Assembly: GCA_012800565.1 (NCBI GenBank)
Contig: JAAZIZ010000214.1
Location: forward strand, 1 to 6,795
Reading direction: 5' to 3'
Length of the DNA stretch: 6,795 nt
Origin: Lentisphaerota bacterium
Lineage (GTDB): Bacteria > Verrucomicrobiota > Lentisphaeria > Oligosphaerales > Oligosphaeraceae
Both the position numbers and the translations under genes were made by a program. This document shows positions 5,026 to 6,795 of the stretch, in pieces. The notes beneath the pieces were generated by a model. The model was not told the DNA's origin and ran no database searches. It was given only the letters and a program-made list of their open reading frames with translations. Positions within the stretch are counted from its first letter, which is position 1; each line of letters starts with the position of its first letter.

Positions 5026-6201
5026 ATGAAAATCACTGCTCTCAAGACATTTATCTGCAACGCATACCGCACTAATTTCGTGTTTGTGAAAATTGAGACC
5101 GACAGCGGTGTGCACGGCTGGGGTGAAGCAACCCTCGAATACCGTGAACTGACCGTACAGGCCGCAATCCATGATTTGCAGAGTTACCTGCTGGGCAAGG
5201 ACCCGCATAATATCGAAGCTTTCCGGCATGACTGCTACCGCGATGCCTACTGGCGCGGCGGGCCGGTGCTGATGAGCGCACTGGCCGGAGTGGAAATGGC
5301 CTTGTGGGACATCAAGGGCAAAGACCTGGGGGTGCCTGTGTACCAATTGCTGGGCGGAAAGGTGCGGGACTCAATACCAGTCTATGTCAACGGCTGGTTC
5401 GCACCCGCAAAGACAGCGGAGGAATTCGCCCAGAAAGCCAAAACCGTGGCCGAACATAAATTCCTGGGCTGCAAATGGGACCCTTTCGGCAAAGCCTGGC
5501 AGCAGATCAGCAAGGCGGAATTGAATGCCGCCCTGGACTGCATCCGCCAGGTCGCCGATACTGTCGGTGATGAAATCCAGCTGCTGATCGAAGGGCATGG
5601 ACGTTTCGATATCCCCACCGCAGTAAAAATCGGCCATGCCCTGGAAGAATTCGACATCTTCTGGTTTGAAGAGCCCATTCCACCGGATGACAAGGAGGGC
5701 CTGCGCGAAGTCAAAAACCGGGTGCGTGTACCTCTGGCCGCCGGCGAACGCCTGTACAACCGGTATGAATACCGCCAGTTCTTTGACCTGCAATGCACGG
5801 ATTACATCCAGCCGGATGTCTCACATGCAGGAGGAATAATGGAGCTGCGCCTGCTCGCAGCTGAGGCCGAAACCAGACATCTCGGCTTCTGCCCCCATAA
5901 CCCCTCCGGGCCAGTCGCCAATGCCGCCACCCTGCAGTTAGCAGCCTGCGTGCCTAATTTCGTGCTGCTGGAAATGATGATGACCGATGTCCCCTGGCGG
6001 CAGGATATCTGTGACGAGACTCTGGTCATGCGGGGCGGGCGTATGGTCATCCCGGAACGCCCGGGACTGGGCCTGGAACTGCGCGAGGAGGAGCTGCTTA
6101 AATATCCCTATCAGCGCTGCGAACTGCGGCATTACCGCGGCGATTTGACCGCCATTCGCCCTCCTGACGCCCGCAAATACTACACTATGGAGGACTGCTG
6201 A
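5026..6201 (+). CDS. Enolase-superfamily sugar-acid dehydratase (galactonate dehydratase-like, mandelate racemase subgroup)
   Basis: The product has 391 residues, the usual length for mandelate racemase/galactonate dehydratase-type enzymes, which remove water from sugar acids in the cytosol. The N-terminal capping domain is about 1-115 (GWGEAT at 31-36, ALWDIKGK at 92-99, VYQLLGG). The barrel follows. KWD (150-152) is the usual basic strand. IEGHGRFD (188-195) offers Glu189 as the first metal ligand and His191. WFEEP (213-217) offers Glu215, and AAGERLY (238-244) offers Glu241. IQPDVSHAGG (261-270) and PHNPSGP (290-296, His291) complete the site. The HGRF plus PHNPSGP pair is typical of acid-sugar dehydratases of this subgroup; the exact substrate is unknown. 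It starts 40 bp after the previous gene, with which it shares no obvious function. Confidence 0.9.
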   Translation: MKITALKTFICNAYRTNFVFVKIETDSGVHGWGEATLEYRELTVQAAIHDLQSYLLGKDPHNIEAFRHDCYRDAYWRGGPVLMSALAGVEMALWDIKGKDLGVPVYQLLGGKVRDSIPVYVNGWFAPAKTAEEFAQKAKTVAEHKFLGCKWDPFGKAWQQISKAELNAALDCIRQVADTVGDEIQLLIEGHGRFDIPTAVKIGHALEEFDIFWFEEPIPPDDKEGLREVKNRVRVPLAAGERLYNRYEYRQFFDLQCTDYIQPDVSHAGGIMELRLLAAEAETRHLGFCPHNPSGPVANAATLQLAACVPNFVLLEMMMTDVPWRQDICDETLVMRGGRMVIPERPGLGLELREEELLKYPYQRCELRHYRGDLTAIRPPDARKYYTMEDC

Positions 6202-6295
6202 GGCTGCTGCCCTGGGCACCAGGACCAGTACCGCAGACCAGGCTTTGGCAGGTTTTTGATAATGTTTTCTCCCTGGTTAAGAATAGGATTTTTCA
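6202..6295 (+). other. Short intergenic gap before the oxidoreductase gene
   Basis: These 94 bases hold a weak 5-bp hairpin (CCTGG 6211-6215 with CCAGG 6219-6223) and a T-rich stretch (GGTTTTTGATAATG, 6251-6264). TTGGCA (6245-6250) resembles a -35 box and GATAAT (6258-6263) a -10 box, but they are only 7 bases apart and cannot act together. A promoter or a terminator is possible but not shown. AGGA (6285-6288) is the ribosome binding site for the next gene. Confidence 0.4.
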
Positions 6296-6795
6296 ATGCG
6301 AGACAGTTATGATATCGTGGTCATCGGCGGTGGCCTGGGCGGCTTGACCGCCGCCCGCCGCCTGGCCCGGGAAGGCCGGCGCATCCTGCTGGCCGAACAG
6401 CATACCCAACTCGGCGGACTGGCGACTTATTTTAAACGCCGGGAGCACATCTTCGATGTCGCTCTGCATGGCTTTCCGGTCGGCATGCGCAAAAGCCTGC
6501 GCAAATACTGGGGCAAAGACTTTGCAGAACGGGTAGTGCAAGTGCGTTCCATCCGTTTCGACAACCCCCAGTTCAAACTCGACACCACTTTCGACAGCCG
6601 GGACTTCCAGGCCAAACTGCAGGACTATTTCGGACTGCCCAAGGACCGCGTCGAGGCATTCTTCGCCGGCATCGCAGCCATGAATTACTACGATGACAAC
6701 AAAGAGACCACGCGCGAATTCTTCAACCGTTATTTCCCGGACCGTACCGATGTCTGGCGCTTTCTGATGGAGCCCATCACCTATGCCAACGGCTC
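6296..6795 (+). CDS. FAD-dependent oxidoreductase, CrtI/phytoene-desaturase-like, N-terminal part (3' end outside window)
   Basis: Only the first 166 codons are present, open to the window edge. The start is supported by AGGA (6285-6288) seven bases upstream. The N-terminus is a Rossmann FAD-binding motif: IVVIGGGLGGLTAARRL (7-23), ending with the acidic Glu34 of LLAEQHTQLGGLATYF. The GG-aty-F block right after the second strand is typical of amine-oxidase/phytoene-desaturase (CrtI) type flavoproteins rather than of simple disulfide reductases. DVALHGFPVGMR and the helical stretch that follows may line the substrate pocket. There is no signal peptide. In bacteria such proteins act in carotenoid, squalene or lipid/quinone modification, but the substrate cannot be told from this piece. 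Confidence 0.88.
   Translation, partial: MRDSYDIVVIGGGLGGLTAARRLAREGRRILLAEQHTQLGGLATYFKRREHIFDVALHGFPVGMRKSLRKYWGKDFAERVVQVRSIRFDNPQFKLDTTFDSRDFQAKLQDYFGLPKDRVEAFFAGIAAMNYYDDNKETTREFFNRYFPDRTDVWRFLMEPITYANG

Overview
The window reads as a compact bacterial chromosome segment of moderately high GC content. All eight genes lie on the + strand. The first and last genes are cut by the window edges. Taxonomy cannot be fixed from this sequence alone. NrdR and a YmdB-type phosphodiesterase show it is bacterial. The gene mix and the GGGACNNATGGGA-type intergenic repeats remind me of Lentisphaerota/Verrucomicrobiota (PVC group) genomes, but that is a weak impression and not a measurement.

Layout: (1) 1-240 is the C-terminal end of an aspartate carbamoyltransferase (pyrimidine synthesis). 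(2) A 148-bp leader with small repeats precedes a two-gene set: a SIS-domain sugar-phosphate-binding protein of the UPF0309 type (389-1132) and a 391-residue protein that looks like an (alpha/alpha)6-barrel carbohydrate enzyme (1170-2345). Together they suggest handling of an unidentified sugar. (3) 2346-2730 is a 385-bp gene-free stretch. It holds a G-rich repeat array facing its own inverted copy, a GC-rich hairpin, a 17-bp direct repeat and a plausible sigma70-type promoter. (4) 2731-4985 is a tight three-gene cluster: a YmdB-family metallophosphoesterase, the ribonucleotide reductase repressor NrdR, and an uncharacterised 325-residue protein whose start overlaps the nrdR stop by 8 bases. 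(5) 5026-6201 encodes an enolase-superfamily sugar-acid dehydratase. (6) 6296-6795 is the N-terminal part of a CrtI/phytoene-desaturase-like FAD oxidoreductase.

The most interesting item is the protein after NrdR. Its first ~95 residues match the layout of the NrdR ATP-cone (RDG, then F at +5 and L at +10), but the lysine of NrdR's VVKRDG is Asp, and no zinc ribbon is present. It could be a diverged ATP-cone partner or modulator made by translational coupling with NrdR. The second is the inverted repeat array at 2401-2594, which looks like a dispersed non-coding element.
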